64,000 nt of DNA from Acidiluteibacter sp963716125 (GTDB taxonomy: Bacteria > Bacteroidota > Bacteroidia > Flavobacteriales_E > Vicingaceae). Where the stretch lies: contig OY970294.1 in NCBI GenBank assembly GCA_963716125.1, positions 1,240,001 through 1,304,000 on the forward strand, read 5' to 3'. Both the position numbers and the translations under genes were made by a program. Positions 9,234-17,993 of the stretch are shown here, in pieces; position 1 is the stretch's first letter, and the number at the start of each line of letters is the position of its first letter. The notes under the pieces are model-generated. The model made no database searches. It saw only the letters and a list, made by a program, of their open reading frames with translations, and had not been told where the DNA came from.

Positions 9234-10305
9234 GGCTCTAGTTTAGCACTGCGTTGATAATAGTGTTTTATAGTTTGGTTGGATTTGAACAAAGCGCTCC
9301 AGAGCTCCCGCAACAACTATCTGCTTTGCGAAAGCAAGGGTAATATCCTTGTTTGATTTTATTTTTTCTTTTATAATATGCCAATTTAGGTATTGTTGCA
9401 GGTATTTAGTAGACACGCCCCAGAATGTATTTCCAATCCACTTCTTTATTTTATTGTGCGTTGAGTTTACATGCTGTACATGAAACGCTCCTTTTACTCT
9501 TTCTCCCCTGGAAACATTTACCGGATGAAACTCAATTTTGGTGTCTTTAGCGAAGCCTTTATAACTGTGGTGAGAATCACTACACAAAATTGTGCTCCCT
9601 TTTTTTATGCGATTGCCAATAGCATTTTTAATATCAATCTTTCTAATCCGTCCAAGTGTAGCTACACTCAGATTTAGCATTGACTTTCTGTCTTGAGTCA
9701 CGATGACCGCAACCTGATCATTGCTTACACCCCTTTTGCTTGACTTACCGCCTCTTTTCCTTGGTTCTCGATTTTTAACCTTCATCCCTTTTTCAGATTT
9801 GAGGAAAAAGGTCTCATCACTTTCTGTGATACCAATGAAGGGCTCTCCGTCATCTGCGTCAACTGAAGACAATATCTTGTGGCGCCAATCAAAGGCTGTT
9901 TTCTTATTAATACCCAAAATCGAAACAATTTTGTCAAGACTTTTTTCTTCAACCATTAGTTTAAGATAATCAACAATCTTGTCTTTTCTTTGCAGCCCTG
10001 CCATCCAAGTACCTGTATACTCCGTAAAACTTCTTTGGCAAGACTTGCATTTGTAGCGCTGTGCTCCTTTGTCAATCCCAAAACGAACATACTTAGAATG
10101 AGAACAATGAGGACAGGCTCCGAGTTTGTTATTAAACTCATGCTGACGTGAAACAATCGCAGACAGGTTAATCTCTTTAGTTGAATCTTCAATCTCCTTC
10201 AACAAACGCTCACGTTGTTTAATTGGCAGAGAGAGTATTTGGTCTTTAAGCTTTTCTGTTTTCATACACACAATATACAAATAATAGCTGAATTAAACTA
10301 GAGCC
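9234..10305 (-). mobile_element. Complete IS1595-family insertion sequence (1072 bp)
   Basis: The ends are GGCTCTAGTTTA (9234-9245) and its exact reverse complement TAAACTAGAGCC (10294-10305), 12-bp terminal inverted repeats. The element is flanked by the direct duplication ATCATATT at 9226-9233 and 10306-10313; 8 bp is the size expected for IS1595. It carries one intact transposase gene on the minus strand. Perfect ends and duplication indicate a recent insertion, and the interrupted gene can be read across it. Confidence 0.93.
9243..10265 (-). CDS. IS1595-family (ISXO2-like) transposase
   Basis: 340 aa from the ATG at 10265 (MKTEKLKDQI); a TTG at 10280 would add five residues. An N-terminal zinc ribbon (CPHC...CKSC, about residues 50-75) precedes a helix-turn-helix-like segment (LDKIVSILGINKKTAFDWRHK). 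The RNase-H-like catalytic domain follows: Asp in ITESDETFF, Asp in LCSDSHHSY, and HVNSTHNKIKKW at the third position, where an Asn rather than Glu seems to serve, as in part of this family. The stop codon lies in the left terminal repeat. The frame is intact, so the element may be active. Confidence 0.92.
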   Translation of the reverse strand: MKTEKLKDQILSLPIKQRERLLKEIEDSTKEINLSAIVSRQHEFNNKLGACPHCSHSKYVRFGIDKGAQRYKCKSCQRSFTEYTGTWMAGLQRKDKIVDYLKLMVEEKSLDKIVSILGINKKTAFDWRHKILSSVDADDGEPFIGITESDETFFLKSEKGMKVKNREPRKRGGKSSKRGVSNDQVAVIVTQDRKSMLNLSVATLGRIRKIDIKNAIGNRIKKGSTILCSDSHHSYKGFAKDTKIEFHPVNVSRGERVKGAFHVQHVNSTHNKIKKWIGNTFWGVSTKYLQQYLNWHIIKEKIKSNKDITLAFAKQIVVAGALERFVQIQPNYKTLLSTQC

Positions 10306-10497
10306 ATCATATTCAATAAAGATATGAATGGATTCTCAGACTTAATATTAAAAGCAACTAATAAGATGAAAGAACACAAACTATTTAACTCATTCATAGG
10401 CAAGCGTTTTGAAACTTCATTTAGTTATACATTTAAACATCCTGATGATTCATTGAAGATTGTACAATTAGAATTGATGATATTTAACTGCAAATAA

Positions 10498-10833
10498 TGT
10501 ATACAAACTATTGAATGCTCCGCTGAGAACAAAACCTGTTTACTAATCCAATTTTTACAAAGTAGATTTTAATGAAATAAAATCAGCCAGCTACTGCTTT
10601 TCAATTTAACAACTCCCAATGCTCAATCTTAATTATTCGGCTTGACAAAGAGCTTAACTCGAAGTTGCTAAATGGAGAACAAGACTCAATATCAACAACG
10701 GTTATAGCAAATAGGGCAGTAAGTGCTTAATCATTTGTTTTGGATGTGTTTGCAAAGTCCGGCATCCCGAAGCTTCGGAATTAATGTGGCTAAAAAACAA
10801 CGTAAAAATCATTCTGAATAATTATAGATTCTA
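10498..10833. other. Non-coding stretch between the disrupted gene and the SRPBCC gene
   Basis: 336 bp with no supportable gene. The only structure seen is a perfect 12-bp palindrome CCGAAGCTTCGG at 10767-10778, GC-rich against its surroundings and similar in kind to the mini-repeats near 5.3 kb. The promoter of the SRPBCC gene should lie here, but no box is convincing. Confidence 0.4.
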
Positions 10834-11304
10834 ATGCCAATAATTAATTTAACAACACAAATTTCAGCTCCAATTGAAAGATGTTTTGATTTATCTCGTA
10901 GTATTGACCTTCATAAAATTTCAACCGAGAAAACGAATGAGATTGCAATAGCAGGCACAATAACTGGTCTAATAAATAAAAACGAATATGTGACTTGGCA
11001 AGCTCGTCATTTTGGGATTACTCAAAAATTAACAACTATCATAACTGAATTAGAATACCCTACTTGTTTCGTTGACGAAATGAAGAATGGAGCTTTCAAA
11101 AGGTTCAAACATGAACATATTTTCAAATTTAAAAATGGTCAAACTGAAATGACTGATATTTTTGATTACACTTCCCCACTCGGATTTTTAGGTAAAATCG
11201 CAGATTCACTTTTTCTAAAAAAATATATGACGAATTTATTGACCCATCGAAATGAGATAATAAAAGATTTTGCAGAGTCTAATAAATGGAAGGAAGTTTT
11301 GTAA
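10834..11304 (+). CDS. SRPBCC-family (START-like) ligand-binding protein
   Basis: 156 aa, cytoplasmic. The opening INLTTQISAPIERCFDLSRSIDLHK is typical of polyketide cyclase/dehydrase-like SRPBCC proteins. KHEHIFKFKNGQTEMTDIFDYTSPLGFLGKIADSLFLKKYMTNLL matches the closing strands and long C-terminal helix of the fold. Members bind hydrophobic ligands; some are annotated as cell division inhibitors by similarity only. No role can be assigned. It sits alone between a variable locus and a DUF4143 ATPase. Confidence 0.8.
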   Translation: MPIINLTTQISAPIERCFDLSRSIDLHKISTEKTNEIAIAGTITGLINKNEYVTWQARHFGITQKLTTIITELEYPTCFVDEMKNGAFKRFKHEHIFKFKNGQTEMTDIFDYTSPLGFLGKIADSLFLKKYMTNLLTHRNEIIKDFAESNKWKEVL

Positions 11305-11366
11305 ATTACTTACTCCACAATTTTTAAACCGGGCTAAATTTATAAGATAAATTACTCAAAAATTCA

Positions 11367-11487
11367 ATTTGCCCTTACAATCGAACAAGAAAGTTGTAAA
11401 TTTGCCCTTACATTCGAACAATAATCGATTGAAATTGCCCTTACAATCGAACAAAAAATGCTTATATTTGCCCTTACAATCGAACAA
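11367..11487 (+). repeat. Four direct repeats with exact 33-bp period upstream of the DUF4143 ATPase
   Basis: A 22-bp unit, consensus ATTTGCCCTTACAATCGAAC plus AA, occurs at 11367-11388, 11400-11421, 11433-11454 and 11466-11487. Starts are exactly 33 bp apart. The three 11-bp spacers are unrelated in sequence. The copies differ at only one or two positions (T for A in ACATTCGAAC of copy 2; AATT for ATTT in copy 3). Copies 2 and 4 form TAAATTTG and TATATTTG with the preceding bases, perfect -7 boxes; copy 1 is one base off. The array ends 9 bp before the ATG at 11497. It could be an operator array or tandem promoters. It is not a CRISPR: spacers are too short and no cas gene is present. Confidence 0.85.
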
Positions 11488-11496
11488 TAAATTATT

Positions 11497-12855
11497 ATGT
11501 CAATAGATAGAAAATTGTTTAATAGGCTTTTAGAGTGGAAGTATAGAAGTAAACGTAAACCTTTAGTTTTGCGTGGTGCTCGCCAAGTAGGTAAAACAAC
11601 CTTAGTCCACCAATTTGGAGCGACTTTTTCACATCAAATTTTTCTAAATTTAGAATTAAATAAGGATAAAAGTTATTTTGAAGAAGAAGATGTTTCCGTA
11701 ATTGTTGACCGTTTATTTCTAGAAAATGGAATTACATCTGCGTCTAAAAGCGATACCTTATTATTTATAGATGAGATACAAGAATTGCCAAAGGCGATTC
11801 AAATGTTACGATACTTTTATGAAAATGAGCCTGAATTACATGTGATTGCAGCAGGTTCTTTATTAGAGTTTGCTATTAAAGCAGTTAAGAGTTTCCCTGT
11901 GGGAAGGATTGAGTATTTATACCTTTACCCATTAAATTTTGGAGAGTTTTTAAAAGCAATGAATTTAAATTTGCTTTACGATCAATTGCAACAAGTGCCT
12001 ATTTCAAAGGTAGCACATAGCGCATTATTAGAAAAATTTAATGATTACACCATCATTGGTGGAATGCCTGAGGTAGTGAAACAATACGCTGAACAAAAGA
12101 GTTTGATTGATTTACCTCGAATTTATGAAAGTATATGGGGTACGTATAAAAATGATGTTGAAAAATATGCTGATAATGAAACCAGTAGGAGAGTGATTAA
12201 ACACCTTGTGAATACTGCTCAAAATTATGTTGATCAGCGTATTACATTTCAAAATTTTGGAAATTCAAATTATAGAAATCGAGAAGTTGGCGAAGCTTTC
12301 CGAAGTTTGACAGATGCAAAAATTATTCAATTAATTTATCCCACCACAGATACTCAGCCTCCAACAATTGCTGACATTAAAAAATCGCCGCGTTTACAAT
12401 TTTTAGATACAGGTATTTTAAATCATGCATTGAATATACAAGCGCAAATGTTAAGTAAGTCAGACCTTAGTGAAACATTTAACGGTGCAATAATACCACA
12501 TTTAGTTACTCAGGAATTAATCTCATTAAATGAGATTTCTGCTAACCTTCCTCAATTTTGGGTAAGAGAAAAGCGGCAATCATCCGCTGAGGTTGATTTA
12601 TTATATACCTATCGGGATAAAGTGATTCCAATTGAGATTAAATCAGGTAGCAAAGGAACATTAAGATCCTTACATCAATTTATTGAAAAAGCAGGACACA
12701 AATATGCTGTTAGAATGTACGCAGGTGAGTTTAAAATAGAAGCAGCAAAAACAAACTCAGGTTATGAGTTTATGTTGATGAATCTACCTTATTATTTGGG
12801 TACTAAATTGCCTGAATATATAGAGAAGTTTGTCAATCATTCTTTTAAGGAATGA
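11497..12855 (+). CDS. AAA+ ATPase with DUF4143 C-terminal domain
   Basis: 452 aa. Walker A GARQVGKTT (27-35), Walker B LLFIDE (88-93), then the sensor-1-like HVIAAGSLLEFAI. A winged-helix middle part and a DUF4143 domain follow; the latter carries SAEVDLLY and IPIEIKSG, a D...ExK pattern of the PD-(D/E)xK fold. This family is abundant in Bacteroidota and archaea and its function is unresolved; DNA processing and toxin-like or defence roles have been proposed. The four-copy repeat immediately upstream suggests tight transcriptional control, perhaps by the protein itself. It converges with the next gene, 10 bp away. Confidence 0.9.
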   Translation: MSIDRKLFNRLLEWKYRSKRKPLVLRGARQVGKTTLVHQFGATFSHQIFLNLELNKDKSYFEEEDVSVIVDRLFLENGITSASKSDTLLFIDEIQELPKAIQMLRYFYENEPELHVIAAGSLLEFAIKAVKSFPVGRIEYLYLYPLNFGEFLKAMNLNLLYDQLQQVPISKVAHSALLEKFNDYTIIGGMPEVVKQYAEQKSLIDLPRIYESIWGTYKNDVEKYADNETSRRVIKHLVNTAQNYVDQRITFQNFGNSNYRNREVGEAFRSLTDAKIIQLIYPTTDTQPPTIADIKKSPRLQFLDTGILNHALNIQAQMLSKSDLSETFNGAIIPHLVTQELISLNEISANLPQFWVREKRQSSAEVDLLYTYRDKVIPIEIKSGSKGTLRSLHQFIEKAGHKYAVRMYAGEFKIEAAKTNSGYEFMLMNLPYYLGTKLPEYIEKFVNHSFKE

Positions 12856-12857
12856 TT
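12835..12857. terminator. Short dyad between convergent genes
   Basis: AATCATTC (12835-12842) and GAATGATT (12850-12857) are 8-bp inverted repeats with a 7-nt loop, spanning the DUF4143 stop codon and the 10-bp gap to the converging methyltransferase-like gene. AT-rich and weak, but placed where a shared terminator is needed. Confidence 0.35.
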
Positions 12858-12865
12858 TAAGAAAG

Positions 12866-13612
12866 TTAATTACGATCTACTTCCAATAATTTAGTGGTTT
12901 TCTGAATGGTTTTAATCACTAAATACCAAACGATTCCTATTACTAAACCCCAAAACCAATACGAAGTTGGGTCAAACCATTCGCCTGTGGTTAAATAATC
13001 TCCTAAAGATTTAAAAATAAATATCATTAAAAACAAGTTGAGGATACCAGTTTTTTCTTGTCTGATCACTTTTACCCAACTAAATTTAAATTCGGCTTTT
13101 TTCCATTGACCTAAAGCAGGTATAAATGCAGGTACAGAATCTGCCCAATCGGTGTATCTTTTGCCGTATTTTTCAGTTAAATAGGCTTCTTCTGCAAACA
13201 TAATTCTTTCGTAATACACCCAATATAGAAAAGTAAATGCCATCAAAAACCAAAAATCTTGTGTAAACATGGCAATACCCAACCACATAAAGAAATTACC
13301 CACATACAATGGATGACGAACAACAGAATACATTCCTGTGGTATTTATATGGTCTGCAATTTGTCCTGAAGTAGTGTTTCTTCCTGAAGTATTGTCTGCT
13401 GAATTTCCAACCGCAATAACTCTTATAAATAATCCAAAGAATCCAACAACTACACATAATAAATCGTAGTAAAAATGCCAGCTTTCTGCTACATAATTTT
13501 GCTTGGTTTGTACAAATACAATTAAACCTGCGATGATGATTATCAATGGAAGGTAACTTCTATTTTTAAATAAAAAGTCTCCTTGATTTCTTAAATCTTC
13601 TTTTAAAGCCAT
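12866..13612 (-). CDS. Isoprenylcysteine methyltransferase-like integral membrane protein
   Basis: 248 aa with about five hydrophobic segments. The ICMT/PEMT signature is clear: YSVVRHPLYVGNFFMWLG, then YYERIMFAEEAYLTEKYGKRYTDWADSVPAFIP, which bind S-adenosylmethionine and the lipid substrate. Bacterial members methylate unknown small or lipid substrates, so the reaction is not assigned. It has no operon partner in sight: the gene upstream is 600 bp away, and the downstream gene converges. Confidence 0.82.
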   Translation of the reverse strand: MALKEDLRNQGDFLFKNRSYLPLIIIIAGLIVFVQTKQNYVAESWHFYYDLLCVVVGFFGLFIRVIAVGNSADNTSGRNTTSGQIADHINTTGMYSVVRHPLYVGNFFMWLGIAMFTQDFWFLMAFTFLYWVYYERIMFAEEAYLTEKYGKRYTDWADSVPAFIPALGQWKKAEFKFSWVKVIRQEKTGILNLFLMIFIFKSLGDYLTTGEWFDPTSYWFWGLVIGIVWYLVIKTIQKTTKLLEVDRN

Positions 13613-14219
13613 TCGTTGTGATTAAATTTTGGGTAAATATAATGTAATACCAGTTACAATTCAAAATACATTTTATATAGATTAAAAATATATTTCTATT
13701 TTGAATTGATAAGTGGTAAATGTCGAGCTACTTATAAACAAGTATATGAGGTTAGTTTACACTGAGTATAACCGAAGTGAAATATACGCCATTTAGAAGT
13801 TAAATCGGTATAAATGTTAAAGGCAATAATAATAATTAGCCTAGAATATTATTTTTTATTATTTGGATTATTGATTTAATTTTTCTTGCTCACCAAACCC
13901 CTTACTTACCGTTAATGACAGCGGAGTAAATTAATGTTCATCGGCTATATAATAGCTAAAACCTAGAAAAGCAATCTATTATGGTATAAATAGATTATAC
14001 CGATTTAGTAATCTAATGTCGCACACTTCGTTCCTCATTTGCTCCTTATCTTACTGTTCGGCATTTACCAATTCTACGTTTTTAAAATGGTTCAATAAAA
14101 TTTATATGCGGCATTAAAAAACTTAATTGGTATTACTTCTCTACACCAAAACCTTTTTAAAACTTATAATCACTCCTTTGTTTCTCTATCATTGACGTAT
14201 TTATACAATTAATTGTTTT
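13613..14219. other. 607-bp intergenic region without a supportable gene
   Basis: No open frame with family features on either strand. It marks the border between the AT-rich variable locus and the metal region. A short inverted repeat TCTATT/AATAGA lies near 13974-13994. The promoter of the methyltransferase-like gene should lie at its left end; TATATTTA near 13636 on the minus strand is a one-mismatch -7 box. Confidence 0.4.
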
Positions 14220-15713
14220 TCAATTTGAATATATCTCTTGATATGTTTTTGTCTCATTCTCATTTATTCGTCGGACAATATACTTTTTATCGATACCATT
14301 TCTATTTTCAATACCCATTGATTTAAGTAATTCCTTAAATCCTTCAATAGTATTTTTGTGATAATTGGCCACTTTGGTTTTTTTATCTTTTACAACAATG
14401 GATGCAACTCGAGAAGGTACCATCGTGGTAATTCCCGTAGGGCAGGTATCTAAATTGCATTTTAGCGATTGTACACAGCCCAAGGCAAACATCATCCCTC
14501 TAGCACTATAACAGGTATCTGCGCCGAGTGCCAACATTCTATAAATATCAAAAGCGGATATAATCTTGCCTGCTGCCATTAATTTTATTTCATCTCGTAA
14601 ACCATACTTTTTCAGGATTCCGTGTGCAAAATAAATTGCTTCAATTATTGGCATACCGGCCCAATGCAGCGATTCCATATGTGCAGCACCAGAGCCTCCT
14701 TCAGCGCCGTCAATGGCAATAAAATCTGGATAATTTCGCTTTTCTGCAAAGGTTTGAATCATTGTTTCAAACTCATCTTGTTGGCCAATGCATAACTTTA
14801 TACCAATTGGTTTTCCATTGGAAAGTTTCCGTAATTTTTTGATGAACTGTAACATTTCAACATCATTGTCGAATGCCGAATGGAAAGCTGGAGAATGAAT
14901 TTCTGTTCCTTGCTCTAAATCCCTGAATTCGGCAATTTCTTTTGTATTCTTCTTTGCCGGTAAAATAGCTCCAAATCCAGGCTTAGCGCCTTGAGATATT
15001 TTTATTTCAATCATTTTTACCACATCTTTGGTGGCGATATCAGTGAATTTTTTATCGTCAAAATTTCCTTCTGCATCACGACATCCAAAGTATCCGGTTC
15101 CAAACTGAAAAATAATATCTGCACCATATTCTTGATGATAAGGAGTAAAGCCACCTTCGCCGGTATTTTGAGCAAAACCTGCTATTTTTGCACCTCCGTT
15201 AAAAGCGAGTACAGCATTTTTGCTGATTGAACCAAAACTCATTCCCGCAAGGTTTAGGATACTGGCAGAATAAGACTTTAAACAATGAGAACTTCCTATA
15301 AGAACCCTGAAATCGTCATTGGTTTGTTTTGAGGGATAGGTAGAATGGGTAAACCACTCGCGACCTATTTGGTCATAAGGTATTTGTGTTCCAAAAGGCT
15401 GGTTTATAAGCGTTCCTGCAGCTCTTTTATAGACAATTTCCTTTTGGATCAAAGTAAATGGTTGCCCTTCTGTACGGTTGAGCAATAGGGTTTCTTGGAT
15501 AACATGGCGTTGCTCCTCAAGAAGATTTGTAACTCTACCAAGCAAGGGATAGGTTCGCCTAATATTATTGGATTCTTGAAAGTAGTCCACAAGGCCGAGC
15601 GCAAGGAAAGGAAGTATAATTACTCCTACCCACCACAAATGGGGATGCCAAAACACCGAAGCGATGTATGCAGAAATTAAAAGTATAGCGGTAATAATAA
15701 ATCCTTTTCTCAT
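14220..15713 (-). CDS. FMN-binding glutamate-synthase-like protein (GltB2 domain)
   Basis: 497 aa. Two N-terminal membrane segments (about 5-45) precede a single glutamate synthase alpha-2 domain: SFGSISKNAVLAFNGGAKI and AQNTGEGGFTPYH (FMN site), DGAEGGSGAA, and CVQSLKCNLDTCPTG with the three cysteines that bind a 3Fe-4S cluster. The glutaminase and NADPH-binding parts of true GOGAT are missing, so this is one of the widespread membrane-linked paralogues of unknown substrate. It follows a flavin reductase gene by 9 bp, which may be its electron donor. Last gene of the run. Confidence 0.88.
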   Translation of the reverse strand: MRKGFIITAILLISAYIASVFWHPHLWWVGVIILPFLALGLVDYFQESNNIRRTYPLLGRVTNLLEEQRHVIQETLLLNRTEGQPFTLIQKEIVYKRAAGTLINQPFGTQIPYDQIGREWFTHSTYPSKQTNDDFRVLIGSSHCLKSYSASILNLAGMSFGSISKNAVLAFNGGAKIAGFAQNTGEGGFTPYHQEYGADIIFQFGTGYFGCRDAEGNFDDKKFTDIATKDVVKMIEIKISQGAKPGFGAILPAKKNTKEIAEFRDLEQGTEIHSPAFHSAFDNDVEMLQFIKKLRKLSNGKPIGIKLCIGQQDEFETMIQTFAEKRNYPDFIAIDGAEGGSGAAHMESLHWAGMPIIEAIYFAHGILKKYGLRDEIKLMAAGKIISAFDIYRMLALGADTCYSARGMMFALGCVQSLKCNLDTCPTGITTMVPSRVASIVVKDKKTKVANYHKNTIEGFKELLKSMGIENRNGIDKKYIVRRINENETKTYQEIYSN

Positions 15714-15722
15714 TTTTAAATA

Positions 15723-17228
15723 TTAATGTGAATGTATTTCAATTTTTCCATGACTTTCTTCGTGTGCGTCCCCAAATAATTTCCAGCTGGACCGAAGGCC
15801 TGCAAACAAAATAACCAGTGCCATTAAAGCAACAACAATAAGCCTGGAAACTAATTGGGCCTTTTTTTTATGATAGGTTGCGGGTGAACCAGACTGTGCA
15901 AGCCCAAACATTTCACTGTGTATTTTATTTAGTGGGACTTGCAATTGTCTCAAATCCTTGATTACAGCGTTGATCATAAGCGGGGGACCGCATACATAAT
16001 AATCATTTTGCAAGAGCGAGCCAGAACAGTATTTTTCCAATAATTTGGTATCAAACCGTCCTTTTTCCCCTTCCCAATTATCTTGCCTGCTGAGTATATG
16101 TACTACTTTCAATTTAAGGGACGTATTTTCTATAATATGGTTTAACTCTTCCCTAAAGACAATATCCGACTCGGTGGTATTAAAATAGAATAGCATTACT
16201 TCCCGCTGCTCGTCCTTGTCCGCCATATATTGCAGCATACTCGCAAATGGCGTTATACCAATGCCTCCCGCAATAAAAACTGTGGACCCCGAATGGGCTT
16301 TCTCTAAATGGGACATCTTGCCGAATGGCCCTATGATTTTAACCCTATCGCCTTCTTGAAGTTGATGGATTTGATTGGTAAAATCGCCCGACGCTTTAAT
16401 TGTGGATGCCAAATGCAGTTTTTGGCTTGGGCTTGAGGATATAGTAAATGGATGTTCTTCAGACTTTATATGCTTACAATCTATAAATTTGATGAAATGA
16501 AACTGTCCTGGGTTATGCGAGTAGGGTGCATTGCCATTTGTAGGTACAAACTGAACGCTGTAAGTATCGTTAGCTTTTTTAACGACATTCAGCACTTCAT
16601 ATTTGGGTGCGAAAGTGAACAAAAAGTACCGTTGCCAAATAAAAAATGCTATGGCAGTAGGTGGGAGAATGAACCATAATATCTGTAAGGGCCGCAACTC
16701 CAGATCGTCACCTGCATAAAAGCTGTGTACAAACATCAATAGGAGAATGCTGATGGCAAACACATCGTGCATAGCACGCCAGCGTTCATAGTTTATTTTT
16801 ATTTTCTGGTGGCCGATACTTACCACAACCTGAACCAACAGTATTAAAAACGCAATTTTGCCCAAATTGACGTACCAAGGCTCGTCATATCCCAAAAGCA
16901 TATCAAAAGATTGCTCCGATAGAGTAAGTACCATAAAATGGATCACAATAAACACAAATGCCCAAATCCCCATTCTTCTGTGAAAATCGATTAAATTGTT
17001 ATAGGCAAACAAGCGGTCAAGCCATTTTATTCTTGCAGAAATGATAAATTGAAAGAACACCATCATTATACCCGACAGACCCACTAACATCCCTATTTGC
17101 GCAATAAACCCTTCTTCAGTAGTTGGCATTAGGCTATATACCATTATTAAAGGAATGGACATCGCTATGAAATAGGCACTTACTACAAAGATGTGTTTAC
17201 TGTTCATCAGCTTAATTTTTATAATCAT
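15723..17228 (-). CDS. Ferric-reductase-like transmembrane FAD/NAD(P)H oxidoreductase
   Basis: 501 aa (or 494 from the second Met, MNSKHIFVV). N-terminal half: about six membrane helices of the ferric reductase-like domain, with histidines (FHRRMG, VFIVIHFMV, RAMHDVFA, LLMFVHSFYAG) suited to bind two haems. C-terminal half: ferredoxin-reductase fold with EHPFTISSSP for FAD and GGIGITPFASML for the nicotinamide nucleotide. A last membrane segment and a His-rich tail (GDAHEESHG...HSH) are added. It would pass electrons from NAD(P)H across the inner membrane, possibly to metal ions or to the GltB2-like neighbour. Confidence 0.85.
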   Translation of the reverse strand: MIIKIKLMNSKHIFVVSAYFIAMSIPLIMVYSLMPTTEEGFIAQIGMLVGLSGIMMVFFQFIISARIKWLDRLFAYNNLIDFHRRMGIWAFVFIVIHFMVLTLSEQSFDMLLGYDEPWYVNLGKIAFLILLVQVVVSIGHQKIKINYERWRAMHDVFAISILLLMFVHSFYAGDDLELRPLQILWFILPPTAIAFFIWQRYFLFTFAPKYEVLNVVKKANDTYSVQFVPTNGNAPYSHNPGQFHFIKFIDCKHIKSEEHPFTISSSPSQKLHLASTIKASGDFTNQIHQLQEGDRVKIIGPFGKMSHLEKAHSGSTVFIAGGIGITPFASMLQYMADKDEQREVMLFYFNTTESDIVFREELNHIIENTSLKLKVVHILSRQDNWEGEKGRFDTKLLEKYCSGSLLQNDYYVCGPPLMINAVIKDLRQLQVPLNKIHSEMFGLAQSGSPATYHKKKAQLVSRLIVVALMALVILFAGLRSSWKLFGDAHEESHGKIEIHSH

Positions 17229-17301
17229 AAAGATTCATTAGAATCTGTTTTTACGAATCTTCTGTCTTATTTTTTCACTAATAGCCCTATTTTTTCTACG
17301 G

Positions 17302-17976
17302 TTAATGTGAATGTCCATCACTTTCTCCGTGACTTTCTTCGTGTTCCTTACCAAGATATTTCCCTTGTGGACCAACTCCTTCAATATGAACGAGCTGAGA
17401 ACCATAATGTCCTGCTTGTGCAACTGAATAGCCAGCAAAAGCCATAATAATAATTACTCCAATTTCAAATTCTCTTTTTAATTTGCACCAAATGAGGCTT
17501 ACAATTTTCAATACTGCTGCCAAAGCACTCGACCAAAGTGTCCAATTTGCATATTGGTCATGTAGTTCCAAGACCTTTTTTGCGGTTTCAGTAAGTCCTT
17601 CGGTATGTGGGTGCACCAGTGTGCCTGCTACATAAGCTCCTATAAATCCAAATCCTATTGTTAGCAAAATGACCCAATCCATTGTTCGGTTTAAAACAAA
17701 CAGTTGGATGAACTGCAACAAAACTGCCAATAAAATCAGTACTATCGGAAAGTGTACAACTAATGGGTGCAGATTAGGGAAATCGTCCAAAGCTGCGTCA
17801 GTTTGGTCTTGTGAAACAGAAATTGGACTGCTTTTTTCAGAAGCTGCAACCGATTTATCTGTCTTCATTTCATTTGCAGCGTTGGAGTTATTAAAATTGC
17901 TGGCAACAAGCGTTGACGGTAAACCTCCAAACAAAGCTAACATCAATACGGTAGAAATAATTTTTTTCGGTTTCAT
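17302..17976 (-). CDS. DUF2231 membrane protein with signal peptide and His-rich tail
   Basis: 224 aa. A signal peptide (MKPKKIISTVLMLALFGG) is followed by a polar linker, then LHPLVVHFPIVLILLAVLLQ, the DUF2231 hallmark, and three further hydrophobic segments. The tail GKEHEESHG...DGHSH is nearly the same as that of the reductase encoded next. DUF2231 proteins are often near cytochromes and metal genes and may carry haem through the LHP/HFP histidines. Function unknown. It sits between a 45-aa membrane protein (17 bp away) and the reductase. Confidence 0.8.
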   Translation of the reverse strand: MKPKKIISTVLMLALFGGLPSTLVASNFNNSNAANEMKTDKSVAASEKSSPISVSQDQTDAALDDFPNLHPLVVHFPIVLILLAVLLQFIQLFVLNRTMDWVILLTIGFGFIGAYVAGTLVHPHTEGLTETAKKVLELHDQYANWTLWSSALAAVLKIVSLIWCKLKREFEIGVIIIMAFAGYSVAQAGHYGSQLVHIEGVGPQGKYLGKEHEESHGESDGHSH

Positions 17977-17993
17977 TTTATATCGTTTTTAAA

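Larger units (their letters stand above)
7606..10497 (+). pseudogene. Large nuclease-like protein gene, split by an IS1595-family insertion
   Basis: The frame from a TTG at 7606 (next ATG at 7660) runs 546 codons and ends a few bases inside the IS. Removing the IS and one copy of the target duplication restores a frame continuing at 10314 (after ALII: FNKDMNGF...) to a TAA at 10495-10497, about 603 aa in all. The N-terminal part has a Cys/His-rich segment (NCCDYH, DCCDAH near residues 50-82). The C-terminal domain holds GRSDILI (Asp494), IAECK (Glu509, Lys511) and a following helix, the pattern of a PD-(D/E)xK nuclease. I do not recognise the family by name. Such proteins are often anti-phage, but no partner gene is visible. 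The truncated product keeps the catalytic residues and lacks about 60 C-terminal residues. Confidence 0.75.

Noticed and set aside
7606..9246. Known defence family such as Shedu (SduA)
   Set aside because: It shares only the general PD-(D/E)xK pattern; the N-terminal part and motif spacing did not let me assign that family.
10680..10833. Possible integron-type gene-cassette boundary before the SRPBCC gene
   Set aside because: A GTTATAGC-like box and an AACAACG stretch caught the eye, but core boxes do not pair properly, only one copy is seen and there is no integrase.
11367..11487. CRISPR-like array
   Set aside because: Repeats are regular but spacers are only 11 bp, there are just four units, and no cas gene is in the window.
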